NCBI GenBank assembly: GCA_948567375.1 | Contig: OX419762.1 | Span: 53,896,841-53,960,840, forward strand | DNA length: 64,000 nt | Direction of reading: 5' to 3' | Source of the DNA: Lunularia cruciata | Taxonomy: Eukaryota > Streptophyta > Marchantiopsida > Lunulariales > Lunulariaceae | Shown: in pieces, positions 42,596 through 58,056 of the stretch | Numbering within the stretch: position 1 is the first letter of the stretch | Layout of the letters: every line of letters begins with the position of its first letter | The notes under the pieces: generated by a model | What the model was told of the DNA's origin: nothing | The model's input: only the letters and a program-made list of their open reading frames with translations | The model's database searches: none | Translations under genes and position numbers: made by a program

Positions 42596-43960
42596 GGGCA
42601 CCACAAATGACCAACTCTTCTCATTCTATGGTGTGATAGTTGCGCTCTGCTGGTAAAAAATTTTGAGAGAAATATGCAATTGGATGCCATCTGTCATGCC
42701 ACTCTTGTTGTAGGGCTGCTCCTATTGCTATGCTTGATGCATTTGTAGCCAACTTGATTGGATGTTTTGGGTCATACTACTTCAAGATTGGTGCATGTAG
42801 TAAGGCGGCTTTCAATTCTTGAAAGGCAAACTCTTGTGTGGTTCCCCATGTCCACTTCTTTCCCTTGCCATGTAGTGCCGTTAAAGGCTTTGCAACCTTG
42901 GAGAAGTCCTTGACAAATCTACAATAGAATCACGTCAATCCCAAGAAGCTCTTGAGTTGAGTCTGATCTTCTGGGGCACTCCATTTTTGAATGACCTCTA
43001 TTTTATCCATCAATACCTGAATGCCCTTTGCACTTACTCTATGCCCCAAGTAGTCTACTTCAGACTTGCCAAACTTGCACTTTGAGATTTTGGCATACAA
43101 TTGATTTTGTCTTAGAATCTGGAGGACCTCTTGTAGATGTGGTTTGTGTTTCGACATCTTGCTACTATATACTAAGATATCATCCAAGAAGACGATAATA
43201 GACTTATCCAAGTATGGACAAAATATGTCATTCATTAGACTCATGAAAGTGGCAGGTGCATTGGTGGGGCCAAAAGGCATCACAAGATACTCGAAGTGGC
43301 CATACTTGGTTCAAAAGGCAGTTTTGTACACATCCCCCTCTACAACTCGGATTTGATTGTAACCACTCTGCAAGTCCAATTTGGTGAAGTATCTAGCTCC
43401 ATGGAGTTGATCAAACGCGTCATCCATGCAAGGTAAGGGGTATTTATTTTTCACTGTTTCCTGATTGAGACCTCGGTAGTCAATGCACATGCGCATTGTA
43501 CTATCCTTCTTCTTCACAAACAAGAAAGGAGCCCCATATGGTGATATGCTAGGTTGGATGAACCCCTTCTACAACATCTCCTCAATTTGAGTCTTACACT
43601 CCTCCAACTCATGAGGTGATAGGCGATATGGGGCCTTACAAGGAGGTGTCTTCCCCGGGAGTGTCTCAATTTTATGATCTACTCTCCTTTTTGGTGGTCA
43701 TCCTGAGGGTAGATCATTGAGAAAGACATCTTGAAATTCATCCACCACAGCCTTCAATTTCTCAGGAACTTGTCTATTGAGTTGTGCACTCTGGACTTCT
43801 CTTATTAGACCCATGAAACATCTATCGGTCTTACAGACAGTTGCCGTCCCTATGACATATAGAGGCATAACTTGCCTGAGTGATTTTTCTTTAACCCCAA
43901 TGATTGACCATTGGTGGGTTCTCACTACTTTCTTCCTTCAATCTACCATAGGGTTGTAAT
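42596..43960 (-). pseudogene. RT and first part of RNase H of the minus-strand element
   Basis: Minus strand, in order: [93 protein letters not shown] and the catalytic [12 protein letters not shown] (about 43190). Then come [20 protein letters not shown] and RNase H start IKLATNASSIAIGAALQQ (Asp position decayed to Asn), then IAYFSQKF. Stops interrupt at several points (for example before TKYGHFEY and at SFLGLT). It is a clear Ty3/gypsy RT, related to but distinct from the one at 5100-6500. Confidence 0.9.
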
Positions 43961-44348
43961 GCTCCATCCATGGCATGCCTAAGATTGCATCATAACGAGC
44001 TAACTGTATCACTCGCTACTCAATTGCTTCCTGATATTCTCCTATAGAGAGTGTGACCCATCTAGGTAATGATTCAATCCTCTCTGTTTGTCCGTTAGGC
44101 AACTCTACTTCTTCACTCCCATCTCTCTCTAGATCCATTCCCAATCTTATTGCAACAGATCAAGATAAGAATTCTTTGTTGCTCTCGGATCGAATTAATA
44201 CTCTCACTTGATTGCCTTCTAGGACTCCATTCACGACAATCAATTGTGAGGTTGCCTTTTGGGATCTTTGCACATTAGTCTTCTTCCTTCCCTTGCTTCT
44301 CGTCTTCCTTATTGAGCCAATAAGGCTATGAGGTACATTTATTGGCAA
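43961..44348 (-). pseudogene. Protease relic of the minus-strand element
   Basis: The reading LIVVNGVLEGNQVRVLIRSESNKEFLS occupies the place of the catalytic D-S-G-A/S motif (V-L-I-D-S-G-S), here decayed to RSES. It is followed by ARYDAILGMPWMEHYNP, the hydrophobic-Gly closing block. It lies between gag and RT in the right order. The active-site loss makes it inactive. Confidence 0.7.
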
Positions 44349-45444
44349 TCTTCATTTTCCAAAGTGCTTTCCACCTCTTCCTCTTCAATGCGCCTCTCCA
44401 TGTTGTTCAAAGATTGCATGTATGAAGGCCGAGGGCCTCTAGGGAAATGAGTGCGACAGTTGGTAGATTGTACCCAATACGGCCACAATTCTAACAACGG
44501 CGTTGCTCTCCTCGAGTTCCTTCTCCTTGAGGAACTCCATCTCTTCGTTCTTCTACTCGTCCATGCTCTCCTTGAAGCGGTCGTGCTCCTCAATCTCAAA
44601 ATAAAAGGTTTCCCAATTCCATTGGTATGGGTACACCTATGTGTGGCATTTCTACCCAATAATGTTGAGGTGGAACTACTTCTTCACCTCCACCCAATGC
44701 TCTTGCTATTCTTTGTGCACAAGCAATGGCTTCAAATACCGTGTGAGGATTTTGCACCATGACTTCTTGGCGAATCCGCTCCTTTAACCCTTGTTTAAAA
44801 CTGTCAAGAGCCTCTATTGGACTCATGTTGGTTATTGCAACTTGTAGATCAAGAAATGTCTCCACATACTCTTATATGCTATTCTTCCGTCTCAATCTCC
44901 ATAGTCGGGTTTGAGCCATCTGCACAAAATCCACCAATTGGAAATTCTTCAACAATCCTTCTTGCATTGATGTCCACGTGACCTCCCTTCTCTATGCCAA
45001 CATGGATCGTTCCCAAGCATCATACCATGTGAGGGCTTTATTGGTCAAGTACCCACATGCAAACACGCCTGCAGCATGCTCCGTGATCTCTGTTGAGAAC
45101 AATCGGAAATATCAATTCATTCTTGAGATCCAATTTTCCACTACTCCCATCATATGTTGCTCCTTGTACAGCTCAATGTTCTAGGTCTTCTTCATCCGGA
45201 GTAGCAATGTGACTTTATCGTTGATAGGGTTCATAGGCATAGGTGCTTCTCCAAGTACATCAGTCGTAGGTACTGGGTTTTGAGATGAATCTCCTTCTTG
45301 CATGGCTTGATCGTTCTTGAGGATCTGCACTTGACTTTGTAATGTCTCCATGGTCATCTTAATCTCTTGAAATTCATTCAACATCCCTTGCATTCCTTGC
45401 ACCAGCTCTTGCAATTGCGGATCCATGGTTCTTGCAACACTCAA
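44349..45444 (-). pseudogene. gag of the minus-strand element
   Basis: It begins near 45444 with a glutamine-rich coiled coil (QLQELVQGMQGMLNEFQEIK). The Retrotrans_gag core follows: TWYDAWERSMLA, REVTWTSMQEGLLKNF, EYVETFLDLQVAITNMSPIE and DSFKQGLKERIRQEVMVQNP. A decayed CCHC knuckle (CxNCGRIGYN) is readable near 44480. Several stops are present. It encodes the capsid precursor in intact family members. Confidence 0.8.
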
Positions 45445-46016
45445 TTGCTAATGTCAACTTCAATACAGAGTCAATATGATCACTCTGGAAGGCGCACGAA
45501 CTATTAGAACAACCATTGGGACCTCAGAAGCTATCACTCATTGATAATACTCCTCGCCAAAATTTCTAACCACAAAATCTCTAAACATCACTTTTGGTCT
45601 CACTACATAACAGACTTCTACTTGAGTGTTGAAACAGAGAGGATTTGGGACATTCACATCCATATCATCATAGTAGAATGTATATTGTCAAATCTCACTC
45701 TCTATCATATATCACCACAAGTAGAATCACCAAAATTAGTGAGTTCATTGCCCTGTCCATGAATTCTATGTGAAAGTGATAAACTAGCAATACCCTCATT
45801 TGCTCACGTCGGATGTACATAACCTTGATGTGGAATGGATTTGGGAATGGAAAGCTATGTGCGGGAAATTGCCCTCCCGGTGCATCCATCTCGTCTGCTC
45901 TCTCAAGTCCTTTCTCAATCTAGCAACTACACTATGTTCTCCACCCCAAATTACTCAGTTTTAGTAGTTTGTGCTCTTCCAAGAGGGGTGATCCACTCTC
46001 TTGGACTAAGACACTT

Positions 46017-46029
46017 GCTTTGATACCAT
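46017..46029 (-). other. Primer-binding site (initiator tRNA-Met)
   Basis: On the minus strand, ATGGTATCAAAGC directly follows the LTR end GAGTATTACA. TGGTATC(A/G)AAGC matches the complement of the plant initiator tRNA-Met 3' end. This fixes 46030-46771 as the 5' LTR of the minus-strand element. Confidence 0.85.
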
Positions 46030-46771
46030 TGTAATACTCCAAGGACAAGAGAAGAGAGAGAAACACAAATTACACACTCAACATTTGGTGCCCCTAAGGA
46101 GCACCTTCACTTTATTATATAGACAAAGAGGATCTCCTCCAAGGAAGCTCCACCATAGGATTAGGCACACAGATAGGTGACATGTTAGCAAGCTCCACCC
46201 TTGGATTACTTACTTGGATGGGTGACATGTCGGTTTAGGTCCTATCTGGTTGGTCAAACAAGTTTTGACCAGAGGGAATCTTTTATGGAATCTTCCTATA
46301 GGAGTCACAGAATCACTTGAGTAAGGTACCGTTAGAAAGCTCTCGATGAGACAAACCAGGGGGTAGGGAAGGCCAGCCTTTCCTCTATTGGGGGGGGGGG
46401 CATTTGCACATTTTTTTAGGCCTAATTCATCTGTTTAGGCCTCTAAAATTGCCTTCAAAGATTTTATGCATATTTCGGTCCCTACTCTATTAGTAGAAGT
46501 CCCCTTTTGGTGATACCTCTTTCTGGTTTGTTTAGTCCATCATGTGTAACATCCTTCTAGATGTTACCAAACCAATTCTCACCTTTAAATCATATGTTTA
46601 ACTATTGGTTCTAAGGTTCTCAAGTCTATTTCAGTTTTTGCTCTATTAGTAGAAATACTATTTTGGTGATACTTCTATCTGATCTATTTTGATCATCATG
46701 TATAACATCATTCTAGATGTTGTCAAACCAAATTTCACATCTAGATCATATGGCTAGCTCTTGGTATTATA
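46030..46771 (-). repeat. 5' LTR of the minus-strand chromodomain element
   Basis: In plus orientation it starts TGTAATACTCCAAGG and ends GGTATTATA (final CA decayed to TA). It carries the internal duplication. It directly abuts an inverted internal fragment of the same element family (46772 onward). Confidence 0.9.
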
Positions 46772-46789
46772 GGCACTCAATTCACCAGT

Positions 46790-47656
46790 TTGTTTTGGCA
46801 AACACTCTTTGGTTTCTTCAAAACCAAGTTGGCCATGTCCACAACTTACCACCCACAAACAGATGGCCAAATAGAGCGGGCTAATCGCACGATTGAAGAC
46901 ATGTTACGCGGCTTCACCTTAGAAGAGCAAGAGAGGTGGGACACTCTACTCCCGTTGGTGGAATTTGCTTACAACAATTTAGTGAATGCATCCACCCAAG
47001 TCACTCTGTTCTTCCTCATGTATGGTGAGCATTCCTTCACACCTTCTAGCTTGATGAAGATCCGTCCAATGGCTACCAAGGTCGATGCAGTCAACACGTT
47101 TGTTTCTAGAATCCAACAAGGTGTGGACAGCACCAAGCACAGATTACAGATTGCACAAAATCAAGAAAAGCCGTATGCTTATGCACACCGTACGCACATG
47201 GAGTTCAATGTTGGGGATCAAGTGTAGCTATCGACAGCCAACCTCATATTAGTTGGACCTTGTCAGCTCAGACCTCATTTTATTGGGCCTTTCTCAATTC
47301 TTCGTCGTGTCGGCGTTGTGGCCTATCACCTTGAGCTACCACCACACATGAAGATCCATCCCGTGTTCCATGTTTCCCTACTATGCAGATATGCTCTCCG
47401 CTCAGGCCAGGGTCATTCCACCCAAGACATTCAACCTTGTTCGACACTCATTGATGGCATAGAGGAATATGAAGTGGAGCGTATCCTCCAAAAATGCATG
47501 TGTGGTACTCACCATCCACGGGTGGACTATCTAGTAGAGTGGAAAGGTTACCCTCTCTATGAAGCAACCTGGGAGCTTGCTGCCAATTTGACACATGCAC
47601 CGGTGTTGGTGCAAGCATTTGAGCAACAATTGCACAATGAGGACGTTATGTCTTAA
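46790..47656 (+). pseudogene. Integrase C-terminal half and chromodomain (inverted copy)
   Basis: The frame FWQTLFGFFKTKLAMSTTYH, PQTDGQIERANRTIED (catalytic Glu) and WDTLLPLVEFAYNN continues to NVGDQV. It stops at 47225 and resumes as HFIGPFSILRRVG and HPVFHVSLL (GPY/F module). The chromodomain PRVDYLVEWKGYPLYEATWE ends just before the LTR. The first two catalytic Asp residues are absent through 5' truncation. Confidence 0.88.
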
Positions 47657-47669
47657 AAGGAGGGAGGTC

Positions 47670-48410
47670 TATAATACCAAGAGCTAGGCATATGATCTAG
47701 ATATGAAATTTGGTTTGGTAACATCTAGAATGATGTTATACATGATGGTCAAAATAGATCAGATAGAAGTATCACCAAAAGAGTACTTCTACTAATAGAG
47801 CAAAAACCAAAATAGACTTGAGAACCTTAGAACCAATAGCTAGACATATCATTTAAAGGTAAGAATTGGTTTGGTAACATCTGGAAGGATGTTACACATG
47901 ATGGACTTAACAGATCAGAAAGAGGTATCACCAAAAGGGGACTTCTACTAATAGAGTAAGAACCAAAATATGCCTTAGATCTTTGAAGGCAATTTTAGAG
48001 GCCTAAATGGATGAATTAGGCCTAAAAAATGTGTAGATTCCCCCACCCCCTATGGAGGAAAGGCTGGCCTTCCCTCCCCCTAGTTTGTCTTGTCGAGAGC
48101 TTTCCAATGGTACCTTACTCACGTGATTTTGAGACTCCTACTAGGAAGATTCCCTAGAAGATTCCCTCTAGTCAAAGCTTGTTTGATCAACCAGATAGGA
48201 CCTAAACCGACATGTCACCCATCCAAGTAAGTAATCCAAGGGTATAGCTTGCTGACATATCACCTATCTGTGTGCCTAATCCTATGGTGGAGCTTCCTTG
48301 GAGGAGATCCTCTTTGTCTATATAATAAAGAGAAGGTGCTCCTTTGGGGCACCAAATGTTGAGTGTGTAATTTGTGTTTCTCTCTCTTCTCTTGTCCTTG
48401 GAGTATTACA
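47670..48410 (+). repeat. 3' LTR of the inverted copy
   Basis: It starts TATAATACC (first G decayed to A) and ends GGAGTATTACA. It is the reverse complement of 46030-46771 at similar length (741 bp), separated from it by only 898 bp. Confidence 0.9.
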
Positions 48411-49856
48411 CATCCTCTACATGGGACTCTACCAACATGGGCTTGAACTTATGCTCTTTGGACTTTATCTCTCTAGCTCCCTAAATCCTCTTTTCGAGTC
48501 TCTTACTCTCTTCATGCTTGAGGACAAACAATGAAGAAGGAAATAAAGAGGTTGGCTCATCCATCCATACAAGAGAAGGAAGAAGCAAGATAAAGCATTG
48601 TTGTGAGGGTGTGTTGCATCCTCTCCCTCTTTAGGTAACATCATCTACATAAACATAGCTTGACAAGTGTACAAGATACTTTCATTCATGAGACTCAAGA
48701 AAGCATTCAAGTGAATCCAAGGTATTACTCCATATATAATATCATTTATTTATATTTTACAACGGTACATGGAGAAAGTTAAAATGGTATGTTTCTAAGA
48801 AACATATCTATTAATTGACTCTCACTCACTCTCCTTATCCTAACTCTTGTTCTTGGCTCTCTTATCATGAATATATGCTCTCTCTTGGACTATGGTGTCA
48901 CAATCTGCCTCTCCTTCATCTAGAAATCCACTCTCCATGAACATATAAGTGGGAATTGACCCACAAATATCACCTTGTATCTCTAACCATCAGGCCAACA
49001 AATCATTTTTGTAAGAAGGCCATCCCTACACTAATTACCTAGAGCATGAGTTCCACCCAATCATAACCCTTTCCTGATTGCTGCAAGTGTACCCTAGACC
49101 TCTCAACCTTCCACTTCACCATAAAGCTAAGATACACATGCACCACCTTTAGTTGGCATGTATGGAGAAGGAAGGAGCAATCATTTGGAAAAATGGCTCC
49201 CATGCAAGATAAATGCACTATTGTGCCAAGTACCTTCTTGTTTTGTGATCTCATACATGAAACCAATCTTGCACAAGAGAGTAAGGGATAGACCTCCTCC
49301 TTCCATTCCCAAGTGGAAATGCAAAAGCTGCTCAAATCATCTCAAGAGTTACAGTGAATGGCCTACCACTCACTATACCTGCATGTGTAGTGGCATTCCA
49401 TGTCCTCACAAACTCAATGTAGGAACAAATATGCATGTGAAACACAAGAGAAACAACAAAGAAACAAAATCAGACATGTTAATCACACCAAAGATAAAAT
49501 AGATTTTGGCTGGGTTTCATTAAGGCATCAGGTTTTGCTAAGGTTTTGTAGAAGACTTGGGGATCTTGGAGAACATGAGAGGTTTTGCTAGGATTTTGTG
49601 GAAGTAAGGGGTTTTGCTATGGCTTTGTGGCAATATAGGAATTACATTTGTGTTTTGTTAGGGATTTTGGTTCCATTAGGGTATCGTAAAAGTTTTGCTA
49701 GGGATATGTTGAAATTTAGGTAGGGTTTTGCAAGAATCATGAAAATGTCACCAAGGTTTCTACAAAAATCCAAGGTGTTAGTGAGGTGTCGGTGGGGTTT
49801 GATGGAAATCATGAGGTGTCAATGGGATTTTTCAAAATTCAAGAGGATGTAGGACT
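48411..49856. other. Unassigned DNA with a degenerate GGTTTTGCTAGG-like repeat
   Basis: There is no recognisable gene. A 114-codon plus-strand open stretch at 49158-49502 has several Cys and His but no known finger spacing. From about 49515 to 49840 the sequence is built from degenerate copies of a phrase like AGGTTTTGCTAGG(A/G)TTTTG, roughly 20-40 bp apart. Confidence 0.4.
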
Positions 49857-50545
49857 GTTAGCCGGCCTGTCTCTCACTCAAGATGAACCTCTGATGGCTA
49901 TTATGGTAATGCACCATGGACTAAGAAGCAAAGGAACCCAACTCCATCATATTCCTCCAAGGCTAACACTCCAAGACTTAAGACATTGCTCACTAAAGAA
50001 CTCAATGAGAGAGAGATAGTTGCAAATGAAAGGATGATGAGTACCTCCTCACCCCTAGTTTATATACTTGTGAAATAGTTACACACCAAAGTTACTAATT
50101 ATTGGAGTTTATCAAGTTACTAGGCTAAAAGTCAAATAAAGTCAAAAAGCTAAAGGAATATCCATACTCATGAGAATATTCTCCTAAGCAAGTGGTCTTA
50201 TCTTGACCCAACCACAAAGTCAAAGATTCCTTTATATGGGCTATCCTTGGACTATAAAAGAATCCAAAACAAAAAAGCTTGTGGGTCCAAGAGTTCTCAA
50301 CTCTTTCCTCAAAGCCAAATACCTAGGAATAATACCAAGTCAATACACTAGAATCCAAAAAAGTGATGCTTATCTTTTCTACTTCTCTAAAGTAAGATCC
50401 CTTCTATCTTAGCTATGACTAACTTTAGCTAATCATGACTAAGGTAGAACCATCCTTTATCTCTATATAAATAATATCTCTCAAGTACTTGTAATACCAA
50501 ACTAAATATCACAATACCACACACATGCACAAATGGGTATTACAT
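49857..50545 (+). repeat. Repeat L3, copy 2
   Basis: It is a counterpart of 38074-38757 (about 689 bp), same orientation, with TG...CA ends and a GGGTATTACA terminus. No coding sequence and no target duplication are seen. Probably a solo LTR of a family whose internal part is not in this window, or a noncoding element. Confidence 0.75.
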
Positions 50546-51640
50546 TTACCCTCGAACTAAGTTTTCATTTTGTCCTCAAAGTGAAGGTAATACCTTTTAT
50601 AATACATCTTCAACTTATCATGGTTAATCCTATCAAAGTGTCTCCTCCCAACTCCTTGAGATCATAGGTGTAAATGCCCCACACCTTCTCCACTATGAAA
50701 AGTTCAAAGTACTTAGGCAAAAACTTCTTTTGCACTCTCTTGAATCAACTAGATACAAACAACATTACCCAATCACATTCTTTGAAAGGCTCCACCTTCT
50801 TCTTGCCTTGCCTCTTGTCATAGCTCTCTTTTTGTTTCCTTTGGGCTTGCTCCACTTGAACCATAGCAACTGCTCTTGCCTCTTCCAATTCCATGAGTTG
50901 ATCCTTCCTTGACTTCTATGCATCACCTCCTTGTGCTTTCTTCAATCTCCTATGAATGATTTAGAAGGTAGGAAGATCAAAGTGAATAGGTAAGGTAGAC
51001 TTAATACCATTTACCAATTGAAATGGAGAATATTTTGTGGAAGTCTTCATGGTTGTCCTATATGCCCACAAAACTGCATGAATCCTCTTGTCCCAATGAT
51101 GTTTAGCTCCCTTCATTTGTGCATCTTTGGCCAACATTATGCACAAGGTCTAATTGGTTCTCTTTGCCAAGCCATTGGAATTTAGCTTGTAGGATGTAGT
51201 TACTCCGTGTGATAGAGAAATGTTGTAGCATGGCGGTAGTAATGCTTCTTGGAAACTCTCCTCCTTTATTAGAAACCAACTTCAAAGGTCACCCAATCCT
51301 AGTGATAATGCATTCATAAAGAAATCTCCCAACTTCATCTTCATTCTTGTGCCTCAATGGTCTAGCCCCAACCCTCTTGGTAAGATAATTGGTATTATCA
51401 CAATATACCAATTGTTCCTTGGGGTTCTATTGAGAGGACCTACAAAATCAATTCCCCACTTTTCAAAAGGTCCTAACAATGGAATTGATCTAAGTGGTGA
51501 AGTAGAGGTAGACTTATCAGGAGTAGCTAGTCACTTCCATGGCCAAGAAGAAACCAAAGCAAGAGCTATGAATCTTTGTCTTTCATTTAGTAGACAAATT
51601 GGGTTTTTGAACCCGTAGGGATAGACTCAAGAAAAAAAGA
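50546..51640 (-). pseudogene. Integrase relic of a third Ty3/gypsy lineage
   Basis: Minus strand, in order: KWGIDFVGPLNRTPRNNWYI (first catalytic Asp, about 51440-51380), a decayed middle with KEESFQEALLPP, then AKDAQMKGAKHHWDKRIH and AVLWAYRTTMKTSTKYSPFQ (51146-50961). Downstream come EARAVAMVQVEQAQRKQKES and a GPY/F-like tail. The wording is of the Athila/Tat-like integrase type rather than the chromovirus type above. No LTRs, RT or gag belong to it here. Confidence 0.75.
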
Positions 51641-54589
<2,949 letters not shown>

Positions 54590-54990
54590 TGTAGAGAGAG
54601 TGGGAGACTTAGGAACTAGAGAGAGTGTCCTTAGAGAGAGGGAGTATGGTACATGAGAGCTCTACCTTAGAGAGCAGAAGTCCTCTATAGGAAACATGGA
54701 GTGTAGAGAGCATCAATTGAGAGAAAAGGAGTTAGAGATAGATGATACATAGTGTGTGCTTAGAGAGAGAGAGTCAGCTATTAGGGACATGGAAGAGAGA
54801 GAGCACAATGTTTGAGGGAGAGAGAGCTTTGTGTTGGTGATTTGTGAGGATTCCTTTTTGGCATTTACAAAAGGAGAGAGAAAGTGACATGGGAGAGCAT
54901 TGGCATGGGAGTTTTTATTAGCAGAGAGAGCATTGATGGAGGTGGCTTATAAGACCCAAAGTGACTCTTATCATAGACAGCTAATGGTCT
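54590..54990. repeat. GAGAGA-rich low-complexity stretch
   Basis: Dense runs of AGAGAG dispersed over about 400 bp on the plus strand, interrupted by unique sequence. No coding function is visible. Confidence 0.6.
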
Positions 54991-57449
54991 CTATGTGCTA
55001 GTTAGAGAGTACTCAAGCTGAGGTGGAGAGGACTAGAGTGGTGTTAGTCAATGTGAGAAGTGACTTAGAAGGAGCATCCAATCAAGTGAGGCACTTCCAT
55101 AGAGTTTATCCTTTGGGATCATCACTCAAAGCTTTCCATGCATGAGCACACTCAAATGGAGAGTTTGGATCTGATCAATGAAACCAATAGACTAGCAAGT
55201 ATCACTCTGGCTACTACTTATGCTAGTGAGATCAAGACATATGTTGAGGCAATGCAAATTGAGCCTTGGTTGCATGGATGACCAAGGAGAGAGCCTAGTT
55301 TGATGATTGCTGATATAGTTATTTGGAGACCTTACATCTTAGATGGTCTTGCACTTCCACCTCATTTCATCCACACCTCTACCTATATAGATTTGTTAGA
55401 GGAGAGGAGGATGATCTTTATTGGTAAGATTTCTAGACTTTCTATGATGCAAGAGTGGATTAGCTTGACTTGAGAGTTTACTCCATGCTTTTTTATGCTC
55501 ATGAGAGAAGGAGGAAGATTTTAGTCTTGGATATTGGTTGTTAGGTTGATGCTATGTGGGATAGTAGTAAGCTCTCTGGCTAGTGGTATTTGTTGGTAGA
55601 GTGGGTTGGATGGAACTTGTATTAAGCAAGGACCTCTTTTAGATATATATCGCCTTGGGTTTGAGGGTTTGTGGAGTTTTGTGTGTTCAGGTTTGAGGTT
55701 ATCTTGCGAACTAATAGCACTTGATAGGATTTCCAACATCTTTTGAGGAACGTGTGGGTCATGGTTTATTAACAGATGGTGTACAAACCAGTGCTTGATA
55801 CCTGACCTTTGAGGGCTCCCTTAGATAGATTTAGAGCCAACTTGCATTTAGCAATTAAGTTCCTTATTGAGGAGTGGATTTTGGGCCGGCTTATAGAGTA
55901 TGGTGTAGACCCTTTTGAGGGTTTAGCAACCATACTCCATGACCCTCCCATGCACAATGGAGAGTGGAATCTTCTTTGGAGATATATAGTTCAGTGTATA
56001 TTTGAGACCCCTCATGAGGCATATTGATGCAACATTGGAGCATGTTAGACTAGAGCGCATTCCACCCAAGGTCTCTATTAGGGGTGAGGCTATTAACAAG
56101 TCCTAGGCTAGAGGTGAGGCCATGGATTTTGAGGACATGGACACAACACCTCCACATGTTATTCAATCCATTCCCATGTCTTAGTACATTTGTATATCAA
56201 AACACTTCATGTATAGTAGGAGTACTTGTCTCCATTTCTTTTGCATTCTTGGCCATTTATATTTGAGCATCATTCACACTTATATTGCATATACATAATT
56301 TCACTTTGTTCTTTGAGTTCTTTGCTTATTTTGCATTACATAGGTTCACTTTCTTCTTTTAGTTCTTTGCTTTCAACCGGTGGGCTTTCATGCTACCCTT
56401 GTGACTTCATGTTCACTTGCCTTGATTCCTTGTGATTTCATGTCATTTTGATTGATTCATGGGTTCAGATTTGTGTTCATTCATGGCAACTTCCTAATGA
56501 TATTTGGGCATTTCTTGGCAATACCTTGGTGATACCCTTGTGTTGTTGGACTAGCAAAACCTAACAAACATAACTTGGGCACTTATCAACAATACCTTGG
56601 CATTGGCCATAGCACAAACCTAGCAATACCTTGGTGTTGGACAGGTCAAACCTAAAAAACTAAACTAAATTTGGACTTACGAGCGGAAAAGAAAACCCAA
56701 AATAGTGCATAATGAAACCTTGGTAGAACCCTTACAAGGCCTAACTGAACTCAATTTCAATGGAAAAAATAGAGCAACCCTACAATGGAACCTTGGTGCA
56801 ACTTTGAGTTTGGGTAATATTAGCCAATTACCAAATTGAAACCTTAATGACATCAACATGTTACCTGAGCAGAACCTTGGAATTGTCAAAGAAAAACCTT
56901 GATAACATGCTTAATGAACTATCCCAAATGTGTGAATGAACTTTGTGAACTAAACTCTAAAAACCACAAACAAATCATTGCCCTAAATTCTACCTAGAGC
57001 TAAACTATACCCTAAGTATGCAATTCAATCAACACTACATTGACACCATGTTACAAGGTTTGATTTGCTGATTAATGAACTAAAATCTTCTCTATACAAG
57101 TCAATCACAAATGTGCAAGTCAATCTTAAAACAGGTCAATCAAAAACTTTTTATCACATGTCAATCAAGTACTTTGATAGCAAGTTCCTCAAATAGGTTA
57201 CATTTACATAATCTTGCAAGCTCACTTGAATTTTCAATTGAATGCCACTTGTTATTTCAAAACATATAACCACATCCATTTTCACTCACCCTCACTTGCT
57301 ATTTCTATAGTCTTGCACTAATTAGTCTCACTTGCACTACAACACCAATCATTCTCACTTGAATTGACACCTTTATGCACTACTACTAAAACTCTCGATT
57401 GGGGGGGGAGTAATACCTAGGCCAAAGAGTAATGTCATAATACTCTTAA
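54991..57449. other. Unassigned DNA
   Basis: No gene can be supported. A 72-codon plus-strand open stretch at 55809-56027 (LDRFRANLHLAIKFLIEEWI) may be repeat-derived. 56500-56900 contains loose repeats of an ACCTTGG phrase. 57404-57411 is a G-run. Confidence 0.35.
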
Positions 57450-58056
57450 TTTCTATAGATGCTTTCCCAACTTTTGCCAATTCTAGTATAATTTGATGAT
57501 ATCTCTTGGATTTAGCCTCTCTTTCTTTGATCCTCTTTATCTCCAACTTGGAATTCCATAAATTCTTTTCTTATTCTCCCTTAATTTATAACTTCATTTT
57601 TGCCACCTTGTAAGCTTGATTTTGGCCAACTTACAACTTTCTTGAGCTTCCACAACTTCACTTTTTAATTTTGTCACATTTGAAAAATCCTACCTAGATG
57701 TTGCAACTATGGAAGAGGAAGTGTCTTCATTTGACCAACTTTTTTATGCTTCTATGAGTCATTCTCTTGTTCTCCATCTCTTTCACCATTTACCTCTTCT
57801 CTCTCTACCTCCTTGTATTTGAGGTTCTTCTTTGGTAGGTGTACTTGGTGGCAAGAGGAATTCTTGTGATATGGATGGCTTAGAGGATGGACATTGACTC
57901 TACTCCTCTTGAATTGGAATTGGGCTTTCCTTTTTGCATGGCCCTTGATAATTTGGTTCTTGGTGCTAGGAACAAAAAATGCTTGGGAATGTAATGATGG
58001 TCAGTAACTAGTTCTTGGTTGAGGTGGGTCACTAGTCCACTCCTCAATTGATCTCT
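57450..58056 (-). pseudogene. Fragment of the unknown repeat family seen at 34.1-34.8 kb
   Basis: On the minus strand the reading HYIPKHFLFLAPRTKLSRAM (about 58000-57940) and further on SCKLAKIKL resemble FQFLAPKSHF and RCKLAKIKVQ at 34250-34800 on the plus strand, in the same order. The frame is broken. A solo LTR begins at its right end (58057). The product is unknown. Confidence 0.5.

Larger units (their letters stand above)
35677..46771 (-). mobile_element. Chromodomain Ty3/gypsy element, minus strand, interrupted in RNase H
   Basis: It is read on the minus strand. The 5' LTR is at 46030-46771, with the primer site TGGTATCAAAGC just inside (46017-46029), followed by gag (45444-44340), protease (about 44350-43930), RT (43930-42900) and RNase H (to about 42590). 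A 4.5-kb insertion follows (38074-42595), then the rest of RNase H, integrase (37720-36680), chromodomain (36614-36432), purine tract (AAAAGGATGGAAG) and the 3' LTR (35677-36418). The LTRs belong to the TGTAATAC family, so this element is the source of the solo LTRs in the window. Every domain carries stops or frameshifts. Flanking 5-mers (gtctt and ggcac) do not match. Confidence 0.88.
46772..48410 (+). mobile_element. Inverted, 5'-truncated copy of the same chromodomain element
   Basis: Plus strand. It starts abruptly inside integrase at a sequence matching the minus strand of about 37316, and runs through IN (46790-47227), GPY/F, chromodomain (47318-47656), purine tract (AAAAGGAGGGAGG) and an LTR (47670-48410). 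It is the reverse-complement counterpart of 35677-37316. It carries fewer lesions in the integrase than that copy (145 open codons). Confidence 0.88.

Noticed and set aside
35677..46771. Simple nesting of the minus-strand element inside the plus-strand partial copy at 46772-48410
   Set aside because: The left flank of 35677 does not hold the missing integrase half and the flanking 5-mers do not match, so a rearrangement or inverted duplication fits better.
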